NCBI GenBank assembly: GCA_016712145.1 | Contig: JADJRO010000001.1 | Coordinates: 2,604,501-2,668,500 of the forward strand | Direction of reading: 5' to 3' | Length of the DNA: 64,000 bases | Source: Saprospiraceae bacterium | GTDB lineage: Bacteria; Bacteroidota; Bacteroidia; Chitinophagales; Saprospiraceae | Part shown: piece by piece, positions 18,136 to 26,335 of the stretch | How positions within the stretch are numbered: position 1 is the first letter of the stretch | Layout of the letters: the number at the start of each line of letters is the position of its first letter | Program-made: the position numbers and the translations under genes | Notes under the pieces: model-generated | The model's database searches: none | Seen by the model: only the letters and a program-made list of their open reading frames with translations | What the model was told of the DNA's origin: nothing

Positions 18136-19134
18136 ATGTATAAGCCACTTTTTTTTATTTTGTTTCCGGCTATTCTCGCTTACAGTATTAGTTCATGTAC
18201 TCAAATCAATTTAAAAAACGGTTTTAATTCAAAATCAGAGTCTTCATTTATTTCAAGTCATCAAGTATCTGAAAATAAATATTGTTGCAATTTAGGTGTT
18301 AGAAGCAAAGCCTTATTATCCACTCGTTTCAAAAATTTAGAACATTTAAAAAAGGTGGTGTCAATACAATACGATCAAGATTATAGTCGTATGGACAGTA
18401 TGGAATGTATTCATAGTGTTGTCAAAATTTCTTATAAAAGTAATGGAGAAACTATCACTCGGACGATGCGTTCAGGTGTAAGTCAAAACGAAATATTAAA
18501 ACTTCAAAAAGCAGATTTGTTTACCCGAACTCGATTTGTTTTGTCCAATCCTGATGCCATTAGGCAGCGAGGTGAACTAGACCATATTTATATGCTTTCG
18601 CGCAGAAGACCTGCATTTTTTGGACCGGGTGATATGTCTTTCTATGATCTTGCTGAAGAATCATTCCGACATATTAATACACCCCATTTGGCTTATTTCA
18701 GTGCCCGGGATAGTTCGGAAAAAGGGTACATCAACACATTTAATCATATAACAGCACAGGCCATAATTACCTCATTTTTTTCAGAAGAATTGGCGGATTT
18801 CATTGGAGATTTACACGAACGAAATAATATGCCAGAAATTACTTCCGGAAGATTTAGTATGCATCAACTAAAGGATTCAATCAATAGTCCGGAAGATAAT
18901 TATATAGATATTATTAATAATGAGATCGGACAGAAACTTGGATCTAAACTAAAGGAGAAATATAAATTGAATAAGAAAACGGTATGCACACCAGATCTAT
19001 TCTCAGCCTACTTAAATGATATTCAAAGTTATTATATGTGGGCATTGGAAATTGGGTTGGATAATTTTAGATCTAAAGACGAAATGATTATTAAATTTTC
19101 GAATAAGATTAATGTGCTATTAAATAGATCCTAA
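18136..19134 (+). CDS. Uncharacterised lipoprotein (possible DUF6973-like domain)
   Basis: An unrecognised 332-residue exported protein. The signal peptide MYKPLFFILFPAILAYSISSC ends in a lipobox. I place the start at 18136; in-frame ATGs at 18115 and 18124 and a TTG at 18103 would add polar residues before the signal, and a -7-like TAACTTTG at 18098-18105 would put the transcript start between them. The middle section has the pattern GYINTFNHITAQAIITSFFSEELADFIGDLHERNN followed by DNYIDIINNEIGQKLG, which recalls the helical pattern of DUF6973-type domains (NAxRHA, then HE, then NNxxG). That resemblance is weak. No catalytic site can be assigned. Confidence 0.6.
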   Translation: MYKPLFFILFPAILAYSISSCTQINLKNGFNSKSESSFISSHQVSENKYCCNLGVRSKALLSTRFKNLEHLKKVVSIQYDQDYSRMDSMECIHSVVKISYKSNGETITRTMRSGVSQNEILKLQKADLFTRTRFVLSNPDAIRQRGELDHIYMLSRRRPAFFGPGDMSFYDLAEESFRHINTPHLAYFSARDSSEKGYINTFNHITAQAIITSFFSEELADFIGDLHERNNMPEITSGRFSMHQLKDSINSPEDNYIDIINNEIGQKLGSKLKEKYKLNKKTVCTPDLFSAYLNDIQSYYMWALEIGLDNFRSKDEMIIKFSNKINVLLNRS

Positions 19135-19248
19135 ACATTTAGCAAATCATTATTAACATTCATACTTCTATATTTAAATTTTTAAATCACTTACATTAAA
19201 TTTGAATTTAAAAAATACAAATTGGTTTGATAATTATTTAGAAAATTC

Positions 19249-20505
19249 CTAATTTATTCTGACTATAAGACGGTATAATGACGAATCTTTATAAATTGTG
19301 CTGTCGGCAACCATCTGATACTTATCGAGCAAGCCATTCACCCCAAAATTATTTCGTTCGTTTAAGCGTTCGATCCATTTTTCATGAATGATTGCATCCT
19401 CTAAAATGGCATCATTGAGATTGGTATTATAAATGTCTGCAAAGTTTAATTTAGTTTTAGAGAGATTTGCATTCGACATATTAGTACCTGACATGACACT
19501 GTAACTTAAATCCGATTGATGCAAGATTGCATTGCACAGGACCGCTTGAATAAGTGTTGAGTGATTTAGCTTGGAATTTTGAATCGTGGTATTCGTTAAA
19601 TCAGCAGTATCTAATTTTGCTAGGTGTAAATCTGCTTCATTTATTTTTGCCCAATTTAATTTTGCTGAAATTAATTTGGTTCCGACAAGCCTTGCTTTGT
19701 TTAAATTTACTCCGATCATGTTTGCGCCTGTTAAGTTTGCATGATTTAAATTAACACCTTCTAGATTGGCGTATTGTAAATTGGCATATGTCAAGTCTAT
19801 GCCACTTAAATTTTGGTCATGCAGGTCAGCGTTTCGCAGATCAGCACCATAAAAACTAACGTTTTGCTTTATTTTTTTAAAATAATTGGAGTCGCGTATG
19901 GTAGTAATTAATACAAGTAACAAGAGCCCTCTTTCTGAACTTAAAGATTGATATACTTTATTCTCCATATCCCATTCTTTGGTTATTTTAAACGAAGAGC
20001 TTAGTGCTGCGATACGTTCAACCATATCATCCATTTCAGATGTATTTAGAGAATTTTCCTTAGTAGAATCTAGTTTGTGTATCAATTCAAGTATTAATGC
20101 AATATTGTTTTTTTGTTGTTCAAGATTAATACTATTCCTGAACTCCTTTAATTCCTCTTTGGCAAGATTTAGATTTTCATAAAGATTTTTATTGAACAAA
20201 TAAGAGAATAAAAAACAGGAAAAAAGTACAGCACAAGCGAAAGAAATCAATACTGTAAATTTGAAAAACTTTTGTTTAATTTGATTAGATCCTAAGTTGA
20301 AGACAGATTCAAAATTATTAGCCGACTTATTATGATTCCAGATCCAATAAAGCGAAATTACCAAAGCAATGATTCCAATACATCCTGCAAAGCCAATCCA
20401 AAAAGAATTATTTATTTCTATATAAGGCACTTTAATATAACCAAAGACCCAGCCTATAAGCATACTTATGAAAAGTAAGATCAAGCGAATCGGTTTAAAT
20501 GTCAT
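19249..20505 (-). CDS. Membrane-anchored pentapeptide-repeat protein
   Basis: A 418-residue protein with three hydrophobic helices in the first 105 residues (about 6-24, 35-56, 82-104), a charged helical, probably coiled-coil stretch at about 110-175, a further hydrophobic patch near 192-201, and from about residue 219 to 372 a run of A(D/N)LxX pentapeptides (FYGADLRNADLHDQNLSGIDLTYANLQYANLEG and onward). The repeat forms a square right-handed beta-helix with unknown partners. Membrane-bound versions are common in bacteria and may act in signalling or scaffolding. It is divergent from the GH106-like gene with a 140-nt spacer. Confidence 0.85.
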   Translation of the reverse strand: MTFKPIRLILLFISMLIGWVFGYIKVPYIEINNSFWIGFAGCIGIIALVISLYWIWNHNKSANNFESVFNLGSNQIKQKFFKFTVLISFACAVLFSCFLFSYLFNKNLYENLNLAKEELKEFRNSINLEQQKNNIALILELIHKLDSTKENSLNTSEMDDMVERIAALSSSFKITKEWDMENKVYQSLSSERGLLLLVLITTIRDSNYFKKIKQNVSFYGADLRNADLHDQNLSGIDLTYANLQYANLEGVNLNHANLTGANMIGVNLNKARLVGTKLISAKLNWAKINEADLHLAKLDTADLTNTTIQNSKLNHSTLIQAVLCNAILHQSDLSYSVMSGTNMSNANLSKTKLNFADIYNTNLNDAILEDAIIHEKWIERLNERNNFGVNGLLDKYQMVADSTIYKDSSLYRLIVRIN

Positions 20506-20633
20506 GGATTAAATTAATAAATAATTTTAAATTGTGCGCAAGATTAACATTGCAAAAGTACTAGTTTCTAATCGTAAATTTTAATTCTCATAGCAAATCA
20601 AAAAGAACACTTATATAATCTACCTCTAATTAT

Positions 20634-20641
20634 TATTTTTG
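20634..20641 (+). promoter_or_regulatory. -7 box 4 nt before the GH106-like gene (leaderless layout)
   Basis: TATTTTTG matches TAnnTTTG. Only four bases (CAGA) separate it from the ATG at 20646, so a start at the usual distance would begin the mRNA at or next to the ATG. The same 4-nt spacing is seen before hldD and panD. Confidence 0.4.
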
Positions 20642-20645
20642 CAGA

Positions 20646-22652
20646 ATGAACCTGTTAAAATTGTTTATTCTTTTACTATTCGTTCCTTTAGTAAGTAGAA
20701 TTTATCCAACCGAACCACAGCCTGATAAAGTTAAGCCCGTTAGCAAATTCTATAATTCTTCAAAACCCCTGACCCGTTGGTTTTGGTTTGCTTCAAAAAT
20801 AAAAGAATCCGATGTTAAATTTCAATTGGATTGGTTAAAGAAAAATAATTTTGGAGGCGTTGAGATTGCCTGGCTTTATCCATTGCATCGCTACCAGGAA
20901 TGGTATGCAAAAGATTACAATCGGCATTATCCGGTAGACACGAGTGCACAAAAGTGGCTCAGCAGCGAATGGGTGGAGATTGTTGCATATACGAAGCGCT
21001 ATGCAGATTCCATTGGGATGGCTTGTGATTTCACATTCGGGAGTGCCTGGCCGGTTGCAGGACTCAATATTGAGAAACAATATGGTACTCAAATTTATGG
21101 GGATACTTCATTCAGTCAACTCTTGACTTTTTCCTGGGCATGGCCCCAGACGATGCGGGTAATCAATCATCTGGATCCAAATGCATTTGAATTATTTGCA
21201 AAGCCATTTCAAGCTGCGATGAAGGATGTATTAAAAGGTCCTAAAGCGATCCTTTTTACAGATTCGTGGGAAATCAAACTGAATAAAAAAAATAAAATTT
21301 GGACGCCAGGTTTTGATTCAACATTTATGTTAAAATTTGGATATGATATCCTCCCTTTTATGAAATTAGGGATTGATTCTTTTCCGGATGTACGGTATGA
21401 TTATATGTTGCATCTGGATGAATACGTTACCAATGGATTTTATATTCCCTATGTTAAAAAATGTAAAGCGATGGGAGCCTGGTCAAGGGTCCAATGTTTG
21501 GGAGCACCAACTGATGTGATGACCACCTATTCTCTGGTGGATATTCCTGAAACAGAGGCCATGCTAAACAATCCAAATTATTCTGAAATTGTAAGTTCAG
21601 CTGCCTGTTTAGCTTCCAAAAAAATGGTTTCATCTGAATCATTCACCTGCATGTATGGATTTCCTGCGACTTATCTTCGAAAAGAGCAAACTGCCGATTT
21701 AAAAATGGTGGCTGATGCTTTGTTTGCACATGGAGTCAATCAGCATGTTTATTGTGGTACGCCATTTAATCCGGCAGGGTCAGACAGCATTGATTTTTTT
21801 GCGACCTGTTATTTTGGCCCAGGTGGAAGTCTAACCGATGAACTACCTGCCTTTAATGCGTATGTTGAAAAGGTGTCAGGGATATTACAAGAAGGGAAAA
21901 CCTATAGCGATGTTGCGGTGTATATTCCATATGAAGATGCTTTGATGAAAGGTGCTTACCCACCAGAAAAGCAACGTGTTTGGGTTTGGGGAGAATATGA
22001 GATGCGCTATATCTTTCCACCTGCAGAAGTTGTAGGTTATCATCCCTTATGGATTAATCGGCATTTTTTAGAAAAGGCAAAGATGGTAAAAAATAAATTA
22101 GTAGTTGGGGATGCCGCCTTTTCTTTGTTATATGTCGATGTTAAGTACATGGATCTTCGTGCGCTTAAACGAATTTTAGAATTAGCCAAAGAAGGTTTAA
22201 AGGTTTGTATTAAACAACTACCCAATCAACCTGGTAAATCCAAATCAGGAGCGTATTCAAACCTGTTAAAGCAATTGTTAGCATTGAATGGGGTTTCAAA
22301 AAGTTTTGTGAAGTTAATAGATCATCCTGCCCTAATTCAAGGCGATAGCTTGCCAGAATATTGGTGTCGGACTACAAAAGATGGGACCCATTATTTATTT
22401 TTAGCGCAATGGGCTTCTAAAAATTTGCAGTATCCAATTTATTCTGGACAATCTCTGGCAACAGAATCTAAAAAAATGGACTTTAAATTAAACTTCAATG
22501 GAAAAACTCAAAAAACAAATATTGAGTTTAAACCTAATCAATCTGTCATGCTAAAAATCACTCCCAAGGGAAAAATTGAATTTGTTGATATTTCATTTTT
22601 ACCAAAAACTCCTATTGTGCGACCTCGGGAAGTTCAGAAGATGTATTTTTAA
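20646..22652 (+). CDS. GH106-like glycoside hydrolase (alpha-L-rhamnosidase-type TIM barrel)
   Basis: A 668-residue exported enzyme (signal peptide MNLLKLFILLLFVPLVSRIYP). The first 140 residues match the GH106 opening: TRWFWFASKIKESDVKFQLDWLKKNNFGGVEIAWLYP, then SSEWVEIVAYTKRYADSIGMACDFTFGSAWPVAG, the strand-helix pattern seen in family members that cleave alpha-L-rhamnosyl bonds of rhamnogalacturonan. Carboxylates in ILFTDSWEI and VSSESFTC are candidates for the catalytic pair. It is shorter than typical GH106 enzymes (about 900-1100), lacking most C-terminal beta domains. With the GH28 gene 3 kb away it suggests pectin side-chain use. No SusCD pair is nearby. Confidence 0.7.
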   Translation: MNLLKLFILLLFVPLVSRIYPTEPQPDKVKPVSKFYNSSKPLTRWFWFASKIKESDVKFQLDWLKKNNFGGVEIAWLYPLHRYQEWYAKDYNRHYPVDTSAQKWLSSEWVEIVAYTKRYADSIGMACDFTFGSAWPVAGLNIEKQYGTQIYGDTSFSQLLTFSWAWPQTMRVINHLDPNAFELFAKPFQAAMKDVLKGPKAILFTDSWEIKLNKKNKIWTPGFDSTFMLKFGYDILPFMKLGIDSFPDVRYDYMLHLDEYVTNGFYIPYVKKCKAMGAWSRVQCLGAPTDVMTTYSLVDIPETEAMLNNPNYSEIVSSAACLASKKMVSSESFTCMYGFPATYLRKEQTADLKMVADALFAHGVNQHVYCGTPFNPAGSDSIDFFATCYFGPGGSLTDELPAFNAYVEKVSGILQEGKTYSDVAVYIPYEDALMKGAYPPEKQRVWVWGEYEMRYIFPPAEVVGYHPLWINRHFLEKAKMVKNKLVVGDAAFSLLYVDVKYMDLRALKRILELAKEGLKVCIKQLPNQPGKSKSGAYSNLLKQLLALNGVSKSFVKLIDHPALIQGDSLPEYWCRTTKDGTHYLFLAQWASKNLQYPIYSGQSLATESKKMDFKLNFNGKTQKTNIEFKPNQSVMLKITPKGKIEFVDISFLPKTPIVRPREVQKMYF

Positions 22653-23044
22653 AAATTCATTCTATTTATGATGACAGTCAAAGCAGCTCTCATTTAAATT
22701 GAAAATAGAAATGAAATTTATCACCTTTTCCTTGGAAAACTCCGTGAATTAGTTGGATGGTTGCGTAAACGACTTCAATACTGAATATAGCATGATTGGA
22801 AGAATCCGGAAAGGAAAAGAAAGAATCTAATCCAACCAACTCGGCGTCGACTTTACAGATACATCGATGACCGAACGAATCTGCAATTAGCGGATAGTTG
22901 TCCTAGCGGACATCGAAGAGAAGGAACCGGAACGGTTGGGAAGCAGAATGGGAGGATGAGCAATTGCACAAAGTCCAATTCTTAAAACCACCATCACAAT
23001 CCAGCGCTTAAAACAAAGAAGGTATATTTCATTATCAGATCAAT
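22653..23044. other. Gene-free stretch between the GH106-like gene and the accessory island
   Basis: No frame longer than about 20 codons looks coding, and no repeat, tRNA or clear promoter is visible. The base composition at 22.74-22.95 kb is more GC- and purine-rich (many GGAA steps) than the flanks, so it may be decayed foreign DNA. I could not recognise a source gene. Confidence 0.4.
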
Positions 23045-23114
23045 TGTCTTGTCCCCCAATAAACTGGACTAATTTGATTTTTATATTTAGTCCAGTTTAT
23101 TGGGGGCTAAGACA
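23045..23114. repeat. 28-bp near-perfect inverted repeat (MITE- or IS-end-like)
   Basis: Left arm 23045-23072 and right arm 23087-23114 are reverse complements at 26 of 28 positions (both carry CCCCCAATAAACTGGACTAA), with a 14-nt AT-only loop. There is no T-run after it, so it is not a standard terminator. The TGTC...CCCCAATAAACTGGAC form resembles the terminal inverted repeats of some IS3-type elements, so two element ends lying together or a small MITE are plausible. It borders the island at 23.2-25.6 kb. Confidence 0.85.
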
Positions 23115-23170
23115 GTTCGTACTGCGTGCGCAATGAAAACTTAGTTTTTATAGGCGGCCCTTCTGTCTGT

Positions 23171-23656
23171 TTATTTTGTTTTATTAAACATGTATCGAGC
23201 AATTTTCCATTCTCCGTCTACCTTTTCAAATACAAAAAGTTCTCTATTGGCTTCTGGTGCTTCAACTCCATTTGCAAGTATTTTAACTGATCCTTTTGAA
23301 CTGGTTACTGCAAAAGCCATGTTTCCTTCTACTTCAATTTCTTCTATAAAAAACTCAATGTTCAATTGAATTTGAGAAAATACAAATTCATAGGATTTTA
23401 GAATTCCTTCTGAGCCTATTCCTGATGGTGCCTGTGTTGGCATGAATATTCCATCTTTAGTATAAAGAGATTGAGCTAATTTAGCATCTGAAGTGTTCAA
23501 TGATTTTTTGTACTCACTTAGAAGTACCTCAATTTTTTGTTTTTCTTCTTTTATCATGATTTCTGTTTTTTCTTTAGTTGTTTCAACTGATTCTTGTTTT
23601 TGATTGCATGACACTATTATAGTGGCCGCAAAAAAATATAATGCTAACTGTTTCAT
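23171..23656 (-). CDS. SnoaL/DUF4440-like lipoprotein (NTF2 fold)
   Basis: 161 residues. Signal peptide MKQLALYFFAATIIVSC ends in a lipobox; I start here (23656) rather than at the ATG ten codons upstream, which lies inside the end of the neighbouring gene. The mature part has the NTF2-like order: helix EKQKIEVLLSEYKKSLNTSDAKLAQSLYTKDGIFMPTQAPS, then strands IEFFIEEIEVEGNMAFAVTSSKGSVKIL and ANRELFVFEKVDGEWKIARYMFNKT. Such proteins are small binding folds, sometimes enzymes; no function can be assigned. It begins 7 nt after the NmrA-like gene and is surely co-transcribed with it. Confidence 0.8.
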   Translation of the reverse strand: MKQLALYFFAATIIVSCNQKQESVETTKEKTEIMIKEEKQKIEVLLSEYKKSLNTSDAKLAQSLYTKDGIFMPTQAPSGIGSEGILKSYEFVFSQIQLNIEFFIEEIEVEGNMAFAVTSSKGSVKILANGVEAPEANRELFVFEKVDGEWKIARYMFNKTK

Positions 23657-23663
23657 ATATAAA

Positions 23664-24539
23664 TTAGTTTTGTTTAATCCAATCATTTAAAGAAGTATAT
23701 TCTTCCGTTGCAATTTCTTTAGCCAATTGAATTTGTGTTTCCGAATTTGGCCCCATATAGCTGTGAGCTTCAAAATAAGCAAGCATTTGTGCTATTTCTC
23801 CAGCACCTTGAAAAAAGCTTGAGAATACTTCCATAGGAACTTGATTAAAGCTATATTCCTTCCCATTTGCTTTGAAAGTATCCAAAATATCATTGAAGCT
23901 TTTGAGTTCTGTGGCGAGTGATAAATAACTTCCATTTCCAACTTTTTCAGGATTTAAAAATGCACCTGCAACTACTTTCCCTAAGTCGTTGATATCCGAC
24001 ATATGAATTCCTTTTACAGTAGGATTAATAGGAAGTGTCCAACCTAAAGAACCGTCTTGTTGTGTTTGTGCAGCCATTTGTCCTGTTAGGTTTTGGAAAT
24101 AGAAAGGAGCTTGTACAAATGTGTAGTTTTTGAATCCAGCGTTTTTCACCAGTTCGTCAACCTTTGCTTTAACTGTAAAATGTGGAACATCAAACTTGCC
24201 ATTACTTATCTTTTCTACATTTGGAAGTGTTGACCATATAAAATGATTTACTCCTGCATCTTTAGCTGCTTGTATTGCTATTTTACCTTGTGCAATTTCG
24301 TCAGCGCCTTCCCAAAAATTAGTTACAACGAAAACGCCATGCGCATTTTTAAATGCCTCAGTTAACGATGCTAAGTCTGTAAGGTCAGCTTTTACAACCT
24401 CGTCAGCCTTACCACTGTATTTTTCTGGGTTTCTTGTAACTGCTCTGGCCTTGAAAGTGCCATTTTTAACTATTGAATTAATAACCCCTTTACCTTGTGA
24501 GCCCGTTGCGCCTATTACGGCAATAATTTTCTTTTCCAT
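23664..24539 (-). CDS. NmrA-like NAD(P)-binding protein
   Basis: This 291-residue short-chain-dehydrogenase-like protein has the dinucleotide motif VIGATGSQGKGVINSI (residues 8-23) and a following AVTRNPEKYSGKADEVVKADLTD, the NmrA/HSCARG pattern that selects NADP. The FIWSTLPNVEKISNGKFDVPHF segment is the part where active reductases hold YxxxK; no such pair is visible, so it may sense NADP(H) rather than catalyse. It forms an operon with the SnoaL-like gene and lies downstream of the Crp-type regulator. A promoter and palindrome precede it. Confidence 0.85.
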   Translation of the reverse strand: MEKKIIAVIGATGSQGKGVINSIVKNGTFKARAVTRNPEKYSGKADEVVKADLTDLASLTEAFKNAHGVFVVTNFWEGADEIAQGKIAIQAAKDAGVNHFIWSTLPNVEKISNGKFDVPHFTVKAKVDELVKNAGFKNYTFVQAPFYFQNLTGQMAAQTQQDGSLGWTLPINPTVKGIHMSDINDLGKVVAGAFLNPEKVGNGSYLSLATELKSFNDILDTFKANGKEYSFNQVPMEVFSSFFQGAGEIAQMLAYFEAHSYMGPNSETQIQLAKEIATEEYTSLNDWIKQN

Positions 24540-24560
24540 TTTCTTTGGCTTTTAAAATTG

Positions 24561-24587
24561 TTTGTCGATATTGACAAAACAAAGGTA
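24561..24587 (-). promoter_or_regulatory. -7 box plus palindromic operator candidate before the NmrA-like gene
   Basis: On the minus strand TACCTTTG (24580-24587) matches TAnnTTTG, 40 nt before the ATG. Just downstream lies TTTGTC-N6-GACAAA (24561-24578), a perfect 6+6 palindrome with Crp-like half-site spacing, sitting on the expected transcription start. The adjacent Crp/Fnr-family gene is the obvious candidate to bind it, in a position that would repress. Confidence 0.5.
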
Positions 24588-24643
24588 CGATGAATGAATT
24601 TCCCATGCCTATAAGGTAGTTTAAGAAATGCTCTTAATGTATA

Positions 24644-25225
24644 TTAAGATTTTGCGATTTTTTTTCTAATAGTACTAAGAAACTCAGGGGTTACGCCCAG
24701 ATAAGAGGCTATTTGCACATTAGAGATGCGATTAAATAAATAAGGATGCCTTTCAAGAAAATCTATATATCGTTCTTCTGCTGTTGAACTAATATTTTGT
24801 AAAACTCTTCGCTGAAGACCTACCATCGCATTTTCTGCGAGTACTCTAAAAATTTGATTGAATTTAGGATAATCTGTGTAAAGTTTCAGTTGATCTTCTT
24901 TCTTGGCTTGAAGAATAATTGAGTTTTCAATAGCTTCAACATTTAGTTTACTTGGGATATTACTGTGAAAGCTTCCAATATCACCAATCCACCAATTTTC
25001 AATAGCGAATTGTAAGTTGTGTTCTTTTCCGTTAGGATCAACCAAATACATTCTGAAACAACCTTCAAGCACATAGGTGATATGTTTGCAAATTTCTCCT
25101 TCTTGAAGGATAAATTGTCTTTTTTTTATTCTTCTTTCTTTGAAAACTTTTTCAACAAAAGCAATTTCCTCTTCGTCCAAAGGAAGCATGCGATTGAAAT
25201 ATTCTATTAGAGCTTGTGTGTTCAT
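24644..25225 (-). CDS. Crp/Fnr family transcriptional regulator
   Basis: 193 residues. A cyclic-nucleotide-binding-type beta-roll spans about residues 20-130 (KKRQFILQEGEICKHITYVLEGCFRMYLVDPNGKEH), without the RxA cAMP-contact motif of true CRP and without FNR iron-sulphur cysteines. The C-terminal helix-turn-helix is NVQIASYLGVTPEFLSTIRKKI, short as in the Bacteroidota paralogues that often sit beside an NmrA or similar gene they control. The ligand is unknown. It is 104 nt upstream of the NmrA-like gene, on the same strand. Confidence 0.88.
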   Translation of the reverse strand: MNTQALIEYFNRMLPLDEEEIAFVEKVFKERRIKKRQFILQEGEICKHITYVLEGCFRMYLVDPNGKEHNLQFAIENWWIGDIGSFHSNIPSKLNVEAIENSIILQAKKEDQLKLYTDYPKFNQIFRVLAENAMVGLQRRVLQNISSTAEERYIDFLERHPYLFNRISNVQIASYLGVTPEFLSTIRKKIAKS

Positions 25226-25273
25226 TTAAATTTGTTGTCAGTAGCCAGTCTAGCTGTTGTCTGCCGTGCTTTT

Positions 25274-25638
25274 TTAATTGAATTCTATTTTCTCGATTTG
25301 ATATTTTTCGGGGTTCTTAAAGATAGCCAACATTTTATTTCTGCTTGCAATTGCTTCTTCAGCAGAATAATAATAGTTTAAATCAGAAGTACAGCCTGTT
25401 ATATTTTTGCATCGAACTGTTACTAAATTATGCCACTCCGAAGTTTTTCTTTAATAACTTGTTCATCCATAGTTATCTTTAGAATATCTGTGTAGAGTAT
25501 ATGATTTATTGTAGAATCTTCTTTTGTCCATTTATGAGAAGTACAATAGTAATACGCGATATTTTTAGAGCTAGTTAATTCCTTACTACAAGCAAATGTA
25601 AATAGCGTAAATAATGAAAATAAAGACAAGAGTTTCAT
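25274..25638 (-). pseudogene. Small lipoprotein gene with a frameshift
   Basis: Starting at 25638 the frame gives MKLLSLFSLFTLFTFAC (lipobox), then SKELTSSKNIAYYYCTSHKWTKEDSTINHILYTDILKITMDEQVIKEKLRS and stops at 25423. Shifting the frame at about 25430-25440 continues smoothly as WHNLVTVRCKNITGCTSDLNYYYSAEEAIASRNKMLAIFKNPEKYQIEKIEFN to a stop at 25274. The two parts together make one protein of about 120 residues, and the total length is 1 nt short of a multiple of three. This is either a real one-base deletion or a sequencing error. The family is not recognised. Confidence 0.75.
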
Positions 25639-26305
25639 ACTGCAAGATTTTAAATTTAATACAAGATAATTAAAATAAAGATCAATTGTATTGGATCAAA
25701 TTATTTTTTATTTATGGCAGGTTGGGGACAGCGGTCGGTGGACGGACGAACGTTTTGGCAGTAAACGCTGCACCGCCAAAGTGATGTCAACCAAAAGTAA
25801 AAATTATATATTAAACCACCAAAAAAATTAAGAGTAAAACCTAAAGTTGATAGCGGGGTAGCGTGTAATGCCTGTTAGGGTCACGTGATGCTGTCCCAAC
25901 AAGTGAAACATTTTAAACCGCCAAAAAAAATCCGCTGCAATTTATTTTTAAAGGCCAAGCAATAACGACATTAATCGAACCACAAAATCAGATTAAAAAA
26001 ATTCTTGCATCATGTGCGCTAACTCATTTATCCCCGCCACAAAACTTCCCAAATCCCGACTTACTAGATGGATTCTTGAATTTTTGCATCAGCTTTTACA
26101 AATATAAACATATCTAAATTGATTGGTTTTTATAGTGATTGTTTCAAATTATTAGCTAAAAATCATAAGAAGGTGTGTAAAACTTTACAAAAAATTGGTT
26201 TTTAAACAAAGTTTACCAAATTAAGATAGTTTAGGTTTTTTGAAATAAAACGCTCCCGGTCCTTAATTCTTAATCCCAATTCTTATTTATTCAAGCGGCT
26301 AGGCC
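25639..26305. other. Gene-free stretch at the right end of the accessory island
   Basis: No coding frame is credible. An imperfect inverted repeat is present: GTTGGGGACAGC at 25722-25733 and GCTGTCCCAAC at 25890-25900 (one base shorter). Between them is a GC-richer segment (CGGTCGGTGGACGGACGAACG, then GCGGGGTAGCGTG) unlike the flanks. It may be the border of an inserted segment, but I could not identify an attachment site or integrase. Confidence 0.45.
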
Positions 26306-26313
26306 TATTTTTG
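26306..26313 (+). promoter_or_regulatory. -7 box of gcvP
   Basis: TATTTTTG matches TAnnTTTG, 22 nt before the ATG, the same distance as for recA and the SPOR-protein gene. No -33 TTTG is at the usual place. Confidence 0.45.
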
Positions 26314-26335
26314 CAGCCAATTTTAAAACCACAGT

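Noticed and set aside
22700..22960. Transposase remnant after the GH106-like gene
   Set aside because: Translation in all frames gave only short unlinked fragments with no DDE or HUH motif, so the idea is unsupported.
25722..25900. Integron attC site
   Set aside because: The GTTGGGGACAGC/GCTGTCCCAAC pair looks similar at first, but the core sites do not fit RYYYAAC/GTTRRRY and no integrase is in the window.
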